A DNA stretch of 64,000 nt, taken from positions 59,453-123,452 of the forward strand of contig JAAUZU010000012.1 in the NCBI GenBank assembly GCA_014804445.1, read 5' to 3'. The notes under the pieces were generated by a model, which was given only the letters and a program-made list of their open reading frames with translations, did no database searches and had not been told where the DNA came from. Made by a program: the position numbers and the translations under genes. Positions 63,647 through 64,000 of the stretch are shown here, piece after piece; position 1 is the first letter of the stretch, and every line of letters starts with the position of its first letter. The DNA comes from Lachnospiraceae bacterium. GTDB taxonomy: Bacteria; Bacillota; Clostridia; Lachnospirales; Lachnospiraceae.

Positions 63647-64000
63647 TCACAGGCATATCACCTGCATAGGCTTTATATCGGTTTCACAGCTTTCAATTTC
63701 CGCAGTCATTTGGCAGTCAAAGCCAATCGCTATGGTATGCAGGCTGCGCTTATCCGCAAGATACCTGTCATAAAATCCTTTGCCATAACCGATACGATTC
63801 CGCGTGGGATCGAAAGCGGCTCCCGGCATAAGCATCAGCACAGTCTCCTTTTTGCTTTCTTCATAGACAAACAGCCTTTCCTTATTGCCGGACGGCTCTA
63901 AAATGCCGCCATAGCCTTTTATGAGCGGTTCATCAGGAAGGACTTGGTAAAAATGCATATCTTCGCCCTCTACCCTGGGCAGATATACCTTTTTCCCGCC
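63647..64000 (-). CDS. 5-formyltetrahydrofolate cyclo-ligase (partial, 5' end outside window)
   Basis: Converts 5-formyl-THF to methenyl-THF with ATP. The visible 117 residues read from [18 protein letters not shown] at the window edge, through [23 protein letters not shown] (the family signature with the ATP/Mg site) to the end. The N-terminal third, with the first basic motif, lies beyond 64000. An internal ATG at 63958 is not the start, as the conserved stretch continues upstream of it. Confidence 0.92.
   Translation of the reverse strand, partial: GGKKVYLPRVEGEDMHFYQVLPDEPLIKGYGGILEPSGNKERLFVYEESKKETVLMLMPGAAFDPTRNRIGYGKGFYDRYLADKRSLHTIAIGFDCQMTAEIESCETDIKPMQVICL

Noticed and set aside
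63958..63960. Internal ATG as start of the cyclo-ligase gene
   Set aside because: The conserved [11 protein letters not shown] stretch continues upstream of it to the window edge.

Overview
The window looks like ordinary core chromosome of an anaerobic low-GC Firmicute, most likely a Lachnospiraceae (Clostridium cluster XIVa) gut bacterium. Reasons: paired radical SAM proteins of the TIGR03960/TIGR03936 type, an rplU-prp-rpmA operon with an N-terminally extended L27, MinCDE together with SepF and MreBCD, HisZ plus short-form HisG, RecU, a YneA-like gene divergent from lexA, strong AGGAGG ribosome binding sites and many TTG/GTG starts. Species cannot be named from sequence alone. No rRNA, tRNA, CRISPR array, prophage or insertion sequence was recognised.

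Layout. 0-6.4 kb (+): YgiQ-type radical SAM protein, a short-chain dehydrogenase, an HD-GYP phosphodiesterase with a CBM2-like outer domain, an unknown membrane protein, an RluA-family pseudouridine synthase and RecU. 6.4-6.8 kb is a non-coding stretch with direct repeats and a large palindrome, ending in the histidine promoter. 6.8-11.9 kb (+): hisZ-hisG-hisD-hisB-hisIE, where HisIE carries an extra N-terminal HisA/HisF-like barrel that has lost its catalytic residues. 12-17 kb (+): small membrane protein, TIGR03960, TIGR03936, RNase E/G, Nudix hydrolase. 17-20.8 kb (-): toroid-like protein, Dtd, HAD phosphatase, AI-2E family exporter. 21-24.4 kb: TtcA-like protein and an XerS-like recombinase (+), then a divergent SOS pair, LysM/YneA-like (-) and lexA (+), and a DUF378 protein.

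From 24.4 kb to the end everything is on the minus strand. 24.4-28.9 kb is the ribosome/assembly block rplU-prp-rpmA, obgE, yhbY, nadD, yqeK, rsfS. 28.9-35.5 kb holds a cytidylate-kinase-like protein, rluD, lspA, aroB, sepF, yggS, an HlyD-like protein and a small P-loop protein. 35.6-46.3 kb is the cell-shape and division block radC-mreBCD-mrdA-minCDE-rodA-mgsA-dacA. 46.4-59 kb is the miaB-mutS-mutL-miaA block with a SulP transporter and, between miaA and a methionine gamma-lyase-like gene, three accessory genes. 59-64 kb has pepT, a large lipoprotein of unknown role, proA and a 5-formyltetrahydrofolate cyclo-ligase cut by the window end.

The most unusual items are the HisA/F-like pseudoenzyme fused to HisIE, the carbohydrate-binding-like sensor on the HD-GYP protein, the roughly 240-residue insertion in PBP2, the compact SOS control region, a peptidase E-like protein lacking its nucleophile, and several nested intergenic palindromes. 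No wholly new multi-gene system is evident. All family names are from reading the translated sequence; no database search was run.
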